From Paracyclopina nana (taxonomy: Eukaryota > Arthropoda > Copepoda > Cyclopoida > Cyclopettidae): a stretch of DNA of 64,000 nucleotides. Positions 48,711 to 59,061 of this stretch are shown piece after piece. The translations under genes and the position numbers were made by a program. How positions within the stretch are numbered: position 1 is the stretch's first letter; every line of letters starts with the position of its first letter. Under the pieces are notes generated by a model, which was given only the letters and a program-made list of their open reading frames with translations, had not been told where the DNA came from and made no database searches. The stretch is from the NCBI GenBank assembly GCA_019096065.1, contig JAGUCH010000001.1, forward strand, positions 3,844,001 through 3,908,000, in the 5' to 3' direction.

Positions 48711-51700
48711 ATGGAACCATCCATCACCTCACCAAACACGTTCACATCTGACAAGGCCCGATCATTCCTCGCCCATATTTCCAACATTAATAAATCATAC
48801 GTATCTGAAGTTCCAATACGCCTCAACAACGTCAAATCAAGAGCACTCATCGACAGCGGTAATACGTGGAGGTCGGTCATCTCCTCCACGCTTGCAACCA
48901 AATTGGGGTTCACAAAAGCTCAACTTGCGCACCTGATAGGAGAAACTGTCAACACAGCGGGCCAAAATCAATCTCTAGAAATACTCGGCGAGGTACCGAA
49001 ACCATTGATGCTTCACATCGGCACCTACCCGCAACCTTTCCCATTTCGACCAGCTGTCATAGCTAACCTCACCATGGACGTCAACCTGTCGGGGCCCTTC
49101 ATGAAAGCCCACGACATAGACCAGCTACATAGTGCCAACTCGCTCCGCATTCGAGGACGAATGATCAAGTTGGCAGGGGGGACACTTAATGAAAATGACA
49201 GTCGCGCAATCAACGTCCATGCCGTCTACACACGGGGTGAAACCACAGTGGGGCCAATGTCTTGTTGCGCCATTCCCGCAAAAATCCCCACCTGGGCCCG
49301 ATCGCCGCACATCGATGGGATTGTTGAAGGATCAGGGGACTTCATGGAGGCCACTGAGCTGCACCCCTGGCAGCGAGCCCTCATCCGACCAGATGAAAAG
49401 GGCAACTGCGTTGTCGGGGTTATCAACACTACCGCAGAGCCTCTCATTATCCGCAACAACACCCGGTACGGGCAAGTTGAAGGCTTGAGGCGAGTACCCA
49501 CCGTGGCCAAGCTGGCAGCTGGAAGCTACGTAGCCAAGCTCGAGGGGGCCCAAACCCGGCCGCAGGGCCAGTACACGGCCGAGATGGCCCAAACCTTCAT
49601 TCAAGAATTCGACCTAGAAAACAACGACATCTTGAACACCCCTCAGCTAAAAGCTCGCACCTTGGCCCTGCTGCTACAATACCAGGACACCTTCAGCCTC
49701 GATGGGTCCTCGGGCCAAACCGACTTGGCCGAGCACCGCATCGATATCATCCCGGGTACTCAGCCCATTAACATCCGCCGGCGGCCCATCAACCCGCACT
49801 TGCAGAAGTCGCTAGAAGAACAAGTCCAGAAATGGCTCCAGGAAGGCATCATCGTCCCTATTCAGTCGCCCTGGTGCGCGCCGCTGGTTCCGGTCACCAA
49901 GAAGAATGGGAAGACCCGGTGGTGCGTAGATTACCGCGCACTGAACAAGGTAACCATCGTCGACACGCATCCCATTGGCGACATTCGGGATAACCTCAAT
50001 CGGCTGGCGCACTCGCAAGTATTCTCTACCCTGGATACGACGGGAGCCTTTCACCACGTTCCCGTGAGGGCCGAGGACATCCCGAAGACAGCATTCGCGG
50101 CCAATCACTCAACGTACGCATTCGCCTACATGCCGTTCGGCCTCACCAACGCGCCCCGGACGTATGCGCGCCTCATCCAGCGGGTCTTGGAAGGGATCCC
50201 ATACGACATTGCCTTGCCATACCTCGACGACGTGCTGATCCACAGCCGCGATGTAGAATCTCACTTCGGCCACCTGCAACGGGTACTGGACGCCCATCAA
50301 CGGGCTGGCCTCAAACTGCAACCATCCAAATGCCACCTGTTCCGCCGTCGCATCACGTACCTGGGGCACGTCATCACTCCTGAGGGCCTCTCTGTGGTCC
50401 CCGAGTACATCGACGTGGTCAAGAAGTGGCCCCTGCCACGAACCCGGCGGCAGCTACGCATCTTCCTGGGAAAGTGCGGCTATTACCGGTCCTTCATCAA
50501 GGATTACCAGAAGGTCGCCAAGGCGTTGACGGACAAACTCAGCCGGGAAGAAGATGTTCCCGACACCGCCGAGTTCGAACCCCCGCTGGAATACGTTGCC
50601 GCTTTTGAGGAGCTTAAGAAGCGGCTGTGCATGGCGCCCATCCTGGCTTTCCCCGATTTTGAGAGCCCGCAGCCATTCATCCTGGACACCGACTGGAGCG
50701 GGGACAACCAGTGCGTGGGGGCCGTCCTGTCGCAAGTACAAGGGGGAAAGGAGCGAGTCATCCTCTTTGGGGCCAAGAAGCTGACCCGGAGCCAGGCTAA
50801 CTACTCCGCCACCCAAGGGGAACTCGCTGCCGTCATCATCTGGCTGCGCAAGTGGCGGTATTACCTCCAATATCGGCCTTTCATCCTCCGCACGGACCAT
50901 GCCGCCCTGCAATGGATTCGCACCATGGAGGAGCCCCGTAGCATGCTTGCCAGGTGGCTGGAGACCATCAGCCAGTTTGACTTCAAGGTCGTCCACCGGG
51001 CCGGAACCAAGCACGCCAACGCCGACGCCCTGAGTCGCGCCGAGCACGTCACCGACACCGAGGGCACGGACGTGTCCAATGAGAGCTGCGCGGGCGTCCA
51101 AGCGATGATAGCCTCGGCCGAGGCTGCCCTGGACATGGCCAACCCCGCCGAGTGGATCCAGGGGCAAACAGAGGACGAGGATTTGCAACTGGTGCGGCGA
51201 CTGATCAGCCAGCAGAGCCGACCGAGCCCTGAGCACAAAGAGGCCGCCTCCCATCGAGGCAAGATCCTGCTGGGCCTCTTTGACAGCCTCTACCTGGATG
51301 ATCAAGGTCTCCTTCGGTACAAGAAGGAAGAAGGACAAGGCCGAGAGGCTCGCCACCTGGTCGTGGTTCCTCGATCCTCGGAAGAAGGGCTAGTGAGGCA
51401 CATTCACGAAACCATGGGTCATCAGGGCAGAGACACCACTGTTGACCGGGTCTCCCGCCGGTTCTACATGCCCAACGCCACCCGAGTTGCCGCGGAGGTC
51501 GTGGCCACCTGCCGCACCTGCCAGAAACATCAGCCGGAGACCGCGGACCAACGTCACTCACTACATTCTCACCGGGCGGGCTATCCCTGGCAAAGGGTTG
51601 CCATCGACTACGTGGGGCCCCTCAAGCCCCCTGTCGACGGACATCAGTACCTCTTCACCGTACGTGACCTCTTCAGCCGATGGATCGAGGCTTTCCCATG

Positions 51701-52937
51701 CGCCTCGGCCAACGCTGACACCGCCGTGAGGTTCCTGACCTCAGAGATCATCCCGCGATATGGGCTAATGGAGAACCTCCATTCTGACCGAGGCACCCAC
51801 TTCACCGCCGCCCTGTTCCAGCAAGTAGCCAAAGCACTAGGTGTCAGGCACTCTACCACGCCGGCCTACAACCCTAAGTCTAACTGGGTTGAACGGGCCC
51901 ACCGGGACCTCAACGGCCTCCTGGCCAAACTGGTCTGCGGGCGACCATCCCGCTGGAAGGAAGTACTGCCCGTCGCCCTGTTTATCATGCGCACCACCAA
52001 ATGCCGCATGACCGGCTACGCCCCGTATGAATTGCTATTTGGGCGGCCTGCCACCTCGCAACTGGACCTTCTGTTTGGAGACCCCCAACCACTTCTGAGA
52101 GAGGCCTCTGAGGCCGGGCAAGTTGCCCAGGCCCTCAAGGCTCGAATCCAGGCAGCCCATGAATGGGCCCGAAAGAACATGGCCACATCGATCCACCGAC
52201 AAAGGATGGCCTACCACAAGGACAAAACGACGTATGTCCCGGGGCAACAGGTGTGGCTGTACACGCCCACCGTGGCCCGCCACATCTCCAAGAAGCTCCA
52301 AACCTTCTGGTCAGGCCCCTGGACCATACTTAGGAAGGTCAACGACGTGACCTTCGAGATCTTGCCTGACCCCTCATGGATTCGAAAGAAGTCCGAGGTC
52401 GTCTCGATCGACAGGCTCAAATTGTACCGGGCAACGGCGGAAGATGCCCACGATGGCAATGCCGGCAACCCGCCGCCAGCCAATGCAGATCTATCCATGC
52501 GAGGTGATGAGTTTGCTGAAGATGTTGCGCTCCCTTCCGATGATGAAGGCGACAGTGAGAACAACATCGAGCTCCCAACAACCGGCCACGAAACGGTATC
52601 AGCACCGTCACCTCGGGAAACACGGTACCGCAAACGTAGGACCCAGGCGGAAATGCTGCAACAAGAAACAGCAGATTTCCTGGGGGCCGAAGTTGAGGTT
52701 GCCCATGGAGCATCATCTCCCGCAACCAGAACCAGATCACGCTCAGGCCAAAAATCAGATCAACCAGACCCAGAGCTACCTCCGCTGGCACCAATCAATA
52801 TGCCGCCATACAGACCCCTGGTAGCACAGCCTACGGTCACGATGCCACAATTCAGGCCACTGCCTGAAATGAGCGATTCTGAGAATGATGATTTTGCTAC
52901 ACCAACAAATTCGAGCAGTGCTTCAAGCACAGAATAA
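48711..52937 (+). CDS. pol: Pol polyprotein: protease, reverse transcriptase, RNase H, integrase
   Basis: A frame of 1,408 codons from ATG 48711, open further upstream and so probably made as Gag-Pol. Domains in order: aspartic protease with DSG (residue ~46), reverse transcriptase with WCVDYRALNK (~404) and the YLDD catalytic box (~504), RNase H starting LDTDWSGD (~658), the integrase HHCC zinc region (H-X3-H near 897, CRTC near 928), then the catalytic core with D966, D1026 and E1061. The D-to-E spacing leaves 34 residues between, one short of the usual 35. A GPF/Y-like module with FWSGPWTIL follows. The acidic/Ser-rich C-terminus has no chromodomain. Protease-RT-RNase H-integrase order is that of Ty3/gypsy elements. 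No stop interrupts the frame. Confidence 0.93.
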   Translation: MEPSITSPNTFTSDKARSFLAHISNINKSYVSEVPIRLNNVKSRALIDSGNTWRSVISSTLATKLGFTKAQLAHLIGETVNTAGQNQSLEILGEVPKPLMLHIGTYPQPFPFRPAVIANLTMDVNLSGPFMKAHDIDQLHSANSLRIRGRMIKLAGGTLNENDSRAINVHAVYTRGETTVGPMSCCAIPAKIPTWARSPHIDGIVEGSGDFMEATELHPWQRALIRPDEKGNCVVGVINTTAEPLIIRNNTRYGQVEGLRRVPTVAKLAAGSYVAKLEGAQTRPQGQYTAEMAQTFIQEFDLENNDILNTPQLKARTLALLLQYQDTFSLDGSSGQTDLAEHRIDIIPGTQPINIRRRPINPHLQKSLEEQVQKWLQEGIIVPIQSPWCAPLVPVTKKNGKTRWCVDYRALNKVTIVDTHPIGDIRDNLNRLAHSQVFSTLDTTGAFHHVPVRAEDIPKTAFAANHSTYAFAYMPFGLTNAPRTYARLIQRVLEGIPYDIALPYLDDVLIHSRDVESHFGHLQRVLDAHQRAGLKLQPSKCHLFRRRITYLGHVITPEGLSVVPEYIDVVKKWPLPRTRRQLRIFLGKCGYYRSFIKDYQKVAKALTDKLSREEDVPDTAEFEPPLEYVAAFEELKKRLCMAPILAFPDFESPQPFILDTDWSGDNQCVGAVLSQVQGGKERVILFGAKKLTRSQANYSATQGELAAVIIWLRKWRYYLQYRPFILRTDHAALQWIRTMEEPRSMLARWLETISQFDFKVVHRAGTKHANADALSRAEHVTDTEGTDVSNESCAGVQAMIASAEAALDMANPAEWIQGQTEDEDLQLVRRLISQQSRPSPEHKEAASHRGKILLGLFDSLYLDDQGLLRYKKEEGQGREARHLVVVPRSSEEGLVRHIHETMGHQGRDTTVDRVSRRFYMPNATRVAAEVVATCRTCQKHQPETADQRHSLHSHRAGYPWQRVAIDYVGPLKPPVDGHQYLFTVRDLFSRWIEAFPCASANADTAVRFLTSEIIPRYGLMENLHSDRGTHFTAALFQQVAKALGVRHSTTPAYNPKSNWVERAHRDLNGLLAKLVCGRPSRWKEVLPVALFIMRTTKCRMTGYAPYELLFGRPATSQLDLLFGDPQPLLREASEAGQVAQALKARIQAAHEWARKNMATSIHRQRMAYHKDKTTYVPGQQVWLYTPTVARHISKKLQTFWSGPWTILRKVNDVTFEILPDPSWIRKKSEVVSIDRLKLYRATAEDAHDGNAGNPPPANADLSMRGDEFAEDVALPSDDEGDSENNIELPTTGHETVSAPSPRETRYRKRRTQAEMLQQETADFLGAEVEVAHGASSPATRTRSRSGQKSDQPDPELPPLAPINMPPYRPLVAQPTVTMPQFRPLPEMSDSENDDFATPTNSSSASSTE

Positions 52938-53118
52938 CAGACGAATGAGCAGCACAACAAAAAGACGGCCGCAAAATTTTGGGGGCCCCCCTAAGTATAC
53001 TTTGAAAATTCTGCGGCTTGAAAGAAAGCGCAATTAATAAAGAAATAATAGCAGCACAAACCGGCAGGTGTACAATAATGAGGCAGCATGTCAACACGTT
53101 TCCTTTACTCTCTTTTCC

Positions 53119-53120
53119 AG
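53119..53120 (+). other. Candidate 3' splice site for an env subgenomic RNA
   Basis: A strong pyrimidine tract ending TCTTTTCCAG stops 5 bases before ATG 53126, which opens a signal-peptide frame. Env genes of retroviruses and errantiviruses are normally expressed from a spliced RNA. The matching donor was not identified. Confidence 0.6.
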
Positions 53121-53125
53121 AAGCA

Positions 53126-55454
53126 ATGTACTTCACAATACTGATGACGTTCACACTACTACTCGAGGTGCCAAGCGCACAACCCCGGCCTCAACCTGCT
53201 CTACAGGAAGGAGGAGACGGACCACCTGAAGACCCGGCTGCCACCTTCACGGTGTTTGACTGCGAGTCACCAAAATCAACCCACCAGAGCCGCCGACTTG
53301 AATGACCCGGACGAATGCGATGATATCGGCACCACCTATGAATCGGCTGTCAACATCACCGTGCAGGTGCTGCAGACTGCGACGACCAAACCCGTCGCCG
53401 CCCACCGTTGCCACGTGACCCTGACCCGCGAAGTGACCAGATGCGGGTTCGACAGCGTCAGCTATGGGACCCAGATCGTCGCTTACCACCAGCCCTATAC
53501 CGTGTCGCCCCAGGCCTGCCGCAAGGCGGTGGAACGGGGCTACCTGATCGTCGAGGGCCAACGGGTGAATGTGACCCTCAACGTGCCCGCCAACCTGGCT
53601 TACTTCTCTCGAGGAGGTCTTGACGGAGACCACCGATGCAGGACCATGTCATTCAGCCACAACGGTGTCATGTATCACCGCTCTTACGAGCAGACCCGGA
53701 TCGACGCCCTTGTCACCGCTGTCTATGGAAAACTGCACACCAGCTCTGGACGAGTGGTGTTCGATAATCACATCGTGGCCAACTACCGGGACAAGATCGT
53801 CCACGACACGCTCGAAGGCACCATGGTATGGGAAGCTCATGACACCACCTGCATGGAAGAGACCTCTGAGGTCTATCAAGGGCCCGCTTCGCTATACCCG
53901 CACCAGAACTCCACCATGCTAGGTCAGGTGGGGGATCTGCTCCTGATTGCCCGCGAAGAGGAATCCAGGTACGCAGGATTTGTCCTTAAGGGGGTCCAGT
54001 CGACCTGCCAGCGGCGGGTCTTCCGGACTCAGCTGAGGGACTTTGCAGTCGTCCTTCTCCGCCCGGGCGAGGCTCCCATCGCCGCGTCAACCCACCTGAC
54101 GGAAGAGGTCCACCACGCTCACGTGCAAACCCAACTGGCTTTCCTGCACGCCGAGCACGCCCTGCATCTCGACGACCGGTTCAAATTCCTGCAGGACCTC
54201 ATCTGCAAGAATGAGCGGAGCATCCTGCACACCAAGCTGCAGGACATGGCCAGCGGTGGGTCCTCCTACGCCACGCTTGACTCCCACGGGCCCGGCCATT
54301 TGGTCACCCGGGCTGGGGCGGTCGCCTACATCACCAGCTGCTACCCGATGCAGGCCATGACGCGTGCCTTCCCTAACTGCACGCAGGAGATCCCCGTGTT
54401 GGTCGGGAACCACTCCCGGTTTGCGGATCCCCTCTCCTTCATCTTGGTGGACCGGCCCAGCATCATACCCTGCGACGCCATCACGCCTGTGAAGTGGAGG
54501 ATCCAGGGACACTGGATGTGTGCTACTCCTAGCATCCACTCCTGCACGCCGCCATCGCAATTGGACCCCACCTCCGATCGACAACATGGACGCCCCTACG
54601 AGATCGGTCGGGGCCTAGGAGGTGGTATCTACTCCGCCCAGCAGCAGGCCGAGCACGCCCTCTACCTGCAGCTGTACCACGCGCGCGAGGCCGTGGTCAC
54701 CACTCTGACGTCCAACGTCCTGAGGAACAGCTTCGCACGCGGATCGGGGGCCACCACCCTCTGGTCCGAGGACGACATCGACATGATGGTTGACCAGGTG
54801 GGCAACGCCCTCATCCCCTTCTTTTCGACCGTGGGGAAATACTGGAGCTACATGACCGGAGGTTTGGTGATCCTGGGCCTCATCAAGATCATCCTAGGCT
54901 CTATCATCCGTATGATTATCCTGTATCGCCGCCGGGGACTGGGGTGGTGGTTGATGTATGGCCTGTGGCACACTGCCTTCATGGCTGTCGAACTCCCCTG
55001 GCGCATGGTAGCCAACCTGGGTAACGACGGACCCTTGTTCCCTGGCGACGACGATGAGGATGATGGCCACCCGGATTTCCGGCGCCGACCTCGCTGGAAG
55101 CGAGACCACCGAGAACGAGCGGCCACCGAGCTCAGTGACTTCACTGTGCAAGATGGTTCGGAAACGGGAGAGAAAGACCCTTTGGATGCTCCAGACAAGT
55201 CGACATCGCCCCTCAAGGCTCTCCGCCGGTGGACGCGGCCCGACAAGGAGACCCAAGCATATCAGGACCTCCAAGCCCAGATCCGTACGATTCACCAGCA
55301 ATACACGGATCTATACGGGGTCCTTCAGCAGACCCTTCCCCAGGCACGCATGGTTGACGCGAATGGGACCCAGCCCAGCGCTCCCGCCATGGAGGGTCCC
55401 CCTCGAGGCTCCCTGCTAGACCTGACTCAATCCGTCACTGCGAGGACACAGTAA
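53126..55454 (+). CDS. env: Env-like membrane glycoprotein, start split from body by a frame change
   Basis: ATG 53126 opens a hydrophobic signal-peptide-like N-terminus and a short stretch with an FDC motif, stopping at 53305. The main body continues in a different phase from about 53256 to 55454 and has no ATG until 53646, so this copy appears to carry an indel near 53256-53305. The body has a Cys-rich ectodomain with several NxS/T sites, a strongly hydrophobic membrane segment at about 54850-54930, and a cytoplasmic tail of about 175 residues with acidic and basic clusters. The Cys pattern early in the ectodomain reminds me of chuvirus-like (Monjiviricetes) glycoproteins, which retrotransposons have acquired; this is recollection, not a search result. 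I see no clear fusion peptide or furin site. Confidence 0.75.
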
Positions 55455-55472
55455 CCTTCTAGCGTGGGGTGA

Positions 55473-55717
55473 TGTAGCAGGGAGCGTGTCGGCCTACGGG
55501 TCGACCGCTCGCTGCGCGCGCTCGCCTCGGGCGCGCGGTAGTATAACGAGTAGTATAGTGTGATCATCAGTAAAGGAAATAAATTCACCGCATTGACACG
55601 TGTTGTCTGCGGCCCAAAGACTGACCTCTGCTAGCCTCCAGGCCCGTCCCCGCTTGACGTAGCCTAGATACGAGTAGTGGCTTGATAAGTCACAGTAGTA
55701 TATCTCGACCTACTACA
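55473..55717 (+). repeat. 3' LTR
   Basis: 245 bp, apparently identical to the 5' LTR. The purine-rich GTGGGGTGA immediately before it is a short candidate polypurine tract. AATAAA lies at 55578-55583. CCCT follows as the target duplication. Confidence 0.93.
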
Positions 55718-55736
55718 CCCTGTACGACCACTTTTA

Positions 55737-56145
55737 TGTCCTGTTCATGTATGCCCCAAACTCCTTAAGAAAATGCACGAAAAACACCTTAAGGAAAGGA
55801 GAAAAATTGTCTTATGACAAGTGCCAGCTGATACTAAAAAAATCAGATCGACTTTAAGCCAACTTGAAAGTAAACAAATTTGATTTTGGCATATTAAGCG
55901 CTCCATATTTTAGTCATTTTGAGCAAAGTCGACACTTAAATTTCATCTTTCATCAAAGAAACGTAAAGAATGATAGTTTGTTTTGAAATATGCTGAAAAC
56001 CATGCGACAAAATAGCAAAAATTGCCATTAAAAACAGTGCTCGGCCCCAAGCTGAACTCGTCGAGTGGCAGTCAGCAACAGATTCACTTTTCCTTAAGAC
56101 AATTTTTTCCATACCCTAAGGCATTCTTAATACATGAACAGGGCA
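55737..56145. mobile_element. PIF/Harbinger-like MITE, 409 bp
   Basis: The ends TGTCCTGTTCAT and ATGAACAGGGCA are flanked by TTA on both sides (55734-55736 and 56146-56148). It is closely related to 45061-45467. It begins 15 bases past the target duplication of the LTR element, so the retroelement landed just beside it. Confidence 0.82.
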
Positions 56146-56148
56146 TTA

Positions 56149-57575
56149 GTTTTAAAGCAGCTTCAAATTGATCATTTGTTCGAAACCGTTGAAAAGCCAC
56201 TATGAGACTCCTTCGCTCGTATCGAAAGCTCAACTGAGGCACGACTCCTCACATATGACCGTTTTTCCATGTGTCACCCATCAAGAAGCATAACAATAAA
56301 GACGCACAATGCTTAGAAAGTATTTTGTTTGTAGGAGGAGGACACCATTAGAACTGTGTTTGTCGACTGTCAGAAAGACTAGAAGATGGACAAATACGGA
56401 TGAAACTGAGAAAGTTTTTAGAATAGTGGCTTCACTATTTGCATTTGCGGTCGCAAGGGGTGCCATCATTATTCTAGACACTTTTAGCTCCTTCATACTT
56501 CTCTAGACACTTTAGGAACAGAAATAAAATGACGTTAGACATGTACTTACGCATTTTTCTAGACACCTTTTAGCTCTGACGGAAATTTCAGACATGTTTC
56601 TCTGGACTCTTTTGGTCGTGATAGATCATCACTGACATGAAACTGAAATACACTTATGAGGGAAAGAGCAATTATTGGCAGCAACGTCGCTTGGATGAAT
56701 TGTCATTTGGCTGAAAGTCCGTGGACTGAATCATCATATACTGTTAAGAAATTCGTCTTTCAGTCCGCTTGAGTACTGTTTAGGCTTATAAGCAGTCGTT
56801 TTTTGTACGGCCTTCTATCATTGCATCGTCCATTATGCAATATATGGACAAGAGCACTTGGACATATGGCACATTGGGTGTATGGACACAAATTGTTGTT
56901 CACTGCGCTTCTCAAAGGGCGATTGCTCGTTTTCACTGAGCATAAAAGGTGAAGAGTGGCAATTCTTCCTATTACTAAAATGAAGGAAAAGCAGAAGCAT
57001 TATTCATGCAGCAGCCTTTTTATGTTAATTTTAACGGCATTCTTGCTTGGATGAAATGGTAGCTGACAGATGCATGCTCTAGTGATCGCAGTTCAGGTTC
57101 GACCTGAGAGGATCATTATATCAGCTAAACATGATGGTGATGAAGGTCCTATTATCTTTGATTACTCCTAACCAAGGTCAATACAAACATTGTAACCTTT
57201 TTCAGGAGTGCTAGAATAATGTGAATATTTGTAGTTAGTGCGATACTTTAATGCAATTATCTACAAATTATTGCACAAATTGAGAAAACTAAAAATGCCC
57301 TCACATGAAGAAAAAACAGTTTAGTATCATTCAGTAGATGTATTATAGCTTGCCTCCATATCGCTGTTGCGGAGAAAGGCAAGCTTGAATTATACTCCTA
57401 TTCTTTATGAAGTAACCAAGCATGTAGACTAGTAACATAAGCGATTTACAGCAAAACCACGCTCAGGTTTTGGCATAGCAGGGTAGGACTCATAATTTTG
57501 GGCTGGCTGGCTAAGTAATTATGTGAAAGGTTACAACAAAAAAGGCTGCATTCATGATGGGTATTTTACTTGCAG
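56149..57575. other. Intergenic or 5' UTR intron sequence
   Basis: No supported coding exon. It ends with acceptor TTACTTGCAG (AG at 57574-57575) one base before the receptor start codon, so part is likely a 5' UTR intron. Confidence 0.45.
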
Positions 57576-57576
57576 G

Positions 57577-59061
57577 ATGGCTTCACGAAACGAGAGTGTC
57601 ATGTTCGCCCCTATGCCAAACGTAAGCCAAATTCTGACCTCTGGTACCTTCAATATGACTGGCTATCCATCAGGTTATGACACATGGCAAGTGATCATAA
57701 TTTCAATTGTGGTTGTTTTCATCATGGCAACAATCATCATTGGTAACTTACTTGTGATAGTGGCCATTTTTAGCGAATACACTCTCCAGTGCGTGCAAAA
57801 CTGGTTTGTTGCTTCGCTGGCTGTTTCCGACCTAATGCTCGGCATAGTGGTTATGCCCTTCAGTTTGTCTCAAGAGGTCGTGGGATATTGGCTATTTGGT
57901 GGATTTTGGTGCCAGGTAATTACAGCAGTCCGGAAAAAGCCCGCTACTATTTCCTTTACCTAAGCGGTGTTCGTACTTTGTGCCACCAAGCCTCATATAA
58001 ATATTTTTATGACTTTTCTTCAGCAGCTGAAATCGTTAGTGGTCAACTTGTTTTCCTTCTCATTCTTTCGCCAGTTGCTCTTCATTAAGGCTTTTTTTCA
58101 AGCATATGCTTTACCACATTTATCGAAGTGGAATTATAAAGGATATCACAAACTAAGATGCATACAATTGACTTGGTCACCAAGCTTCTGCCCTTATTAG
58201 TGGGTTTATACTTCAGCACTTTGTCTGTAAGACGATTACGCCAATTTAAATTACATAACAAAGACAGTGGTCTTATTTGGGAAACAAGCAATGTCATCAG
58301 GAATGGTACAGAAGTACTTTTGGAGTCTGATTCCACTGCTCTGATTCATTTATGCCATTTTGATTGAGCTCTGCTCCGTCGCGTCTATCAACATCAACCC
58401 ACGCGAGTGTCAGAAAGTGAAAAAGGCGTGTCACATTCGGCTAATTGGATTATCCGGATTCAGGCTGAACTTTTAAAGCCAAAAAGGAAGCAAAAAAGTA
58501 GCTGTCCCTTTTTGACAGCTCCCTTTTATTACTTGCGAGCATAGTTGGCTGTTACTTACCCAAAGAAGAAAAGTTGAAATCTCATGTGCATGATATTATT
58601 CAAAAATATGCCTGAGGCCTCTAAGATAGCGCAACATAGAAGTGGCTTAGCCACTGCATAACTCTGTACCCAGAAATGTGCATCTGAAAAGCTCGTCCCG
58701 CGAAATAATCAGAAAAAAATTCTTACCGGTTGCGATGGCTTCTTTTCAGGTTCATTCAGCCACAGATGTGCTGCTTTGCACAGCCTCAATCCTTAATATC
58801 ACGCTGATCTCCTTGGACCGGTACTTCAGCATAACCAAAGCCTTAGAATACCTCAAGTTTCGCTCCGAGTTCACAGTGACCGTGATGATATGCTCGGTTT
58901 GGTTCCTGAGTGCACTCGTGTCCATGCCTTTGTTGGTTTACACTCCTTGGAATTTTCCTTTTCGGCCTCCCGAGGACAACGAGATTATCTTGACAGCAGA
59001 AGATAGGGAGACCTTGGACCAGTTGAATGCCACGCAGGTTTTGGCACATTCACGCTGCACG
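57577..59061 (+). CDS. Octopamine/tyramine-type biogenic amine GPCR, first two coding exons
   Basis: Exon 57577-57915 (113 codons) and exon 58750-59061 (104 codons) both end in phase 0 at GT donors. Exon 1 codes for an extracellular N-terminus with NxS/T sites, TM1 with GNLLVIVAIF, TM2 with VASLAVSDLMLGIVVMPF, and WLFGGFWC before TM3. Exon 2 begins in TM3 with the Asp that binds the amine (ATDVLLCTASILN), then LDRYFSITKALEY, TM4 and a long second extracellular loop ending near the conserved Cys. This pattern fits arthropod octopamine or tyramine receptors of the alpha-2-like or tyramine group; subtype is unresolved. TM5-TM7 were not found before the window end, so later exons probably lie beyond 64000 after a long intron, or the gene is truncated. 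Confidence 0.82.

Larger units (their letters stand above)
46475..55717 (+). mobile_element. Complete LTR retrotransposon (Ty3/gypsy type) with env-like gene
   Basis: A 9,243-bp element bounded by 245-bp LTRs that look identical by eye, flanked by the 4-bp duplication CCCT (46471-46474 and 55718-55721). It carries gag, a long pol with integrase after RNase H (the Ty3/gypsy order) and an env-like third gene, so it could be described as an endogenous-retrovirus-like element. It is clearly GC-richer than the surrounding AT-rich DNA, which suggests recent arrival or different codon preference. Matching LTRs imply a recent insertion, yet gag and env each show an apparent reading-frame break near the start, and gag also an in-frame stop. 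Confidence 0.93.

Noticed and set aside
50454-51356. Long minus-strand frames across pol
   Set aside because: They are antisense shadows of the GC-rich pol coding sequence and show no domain.
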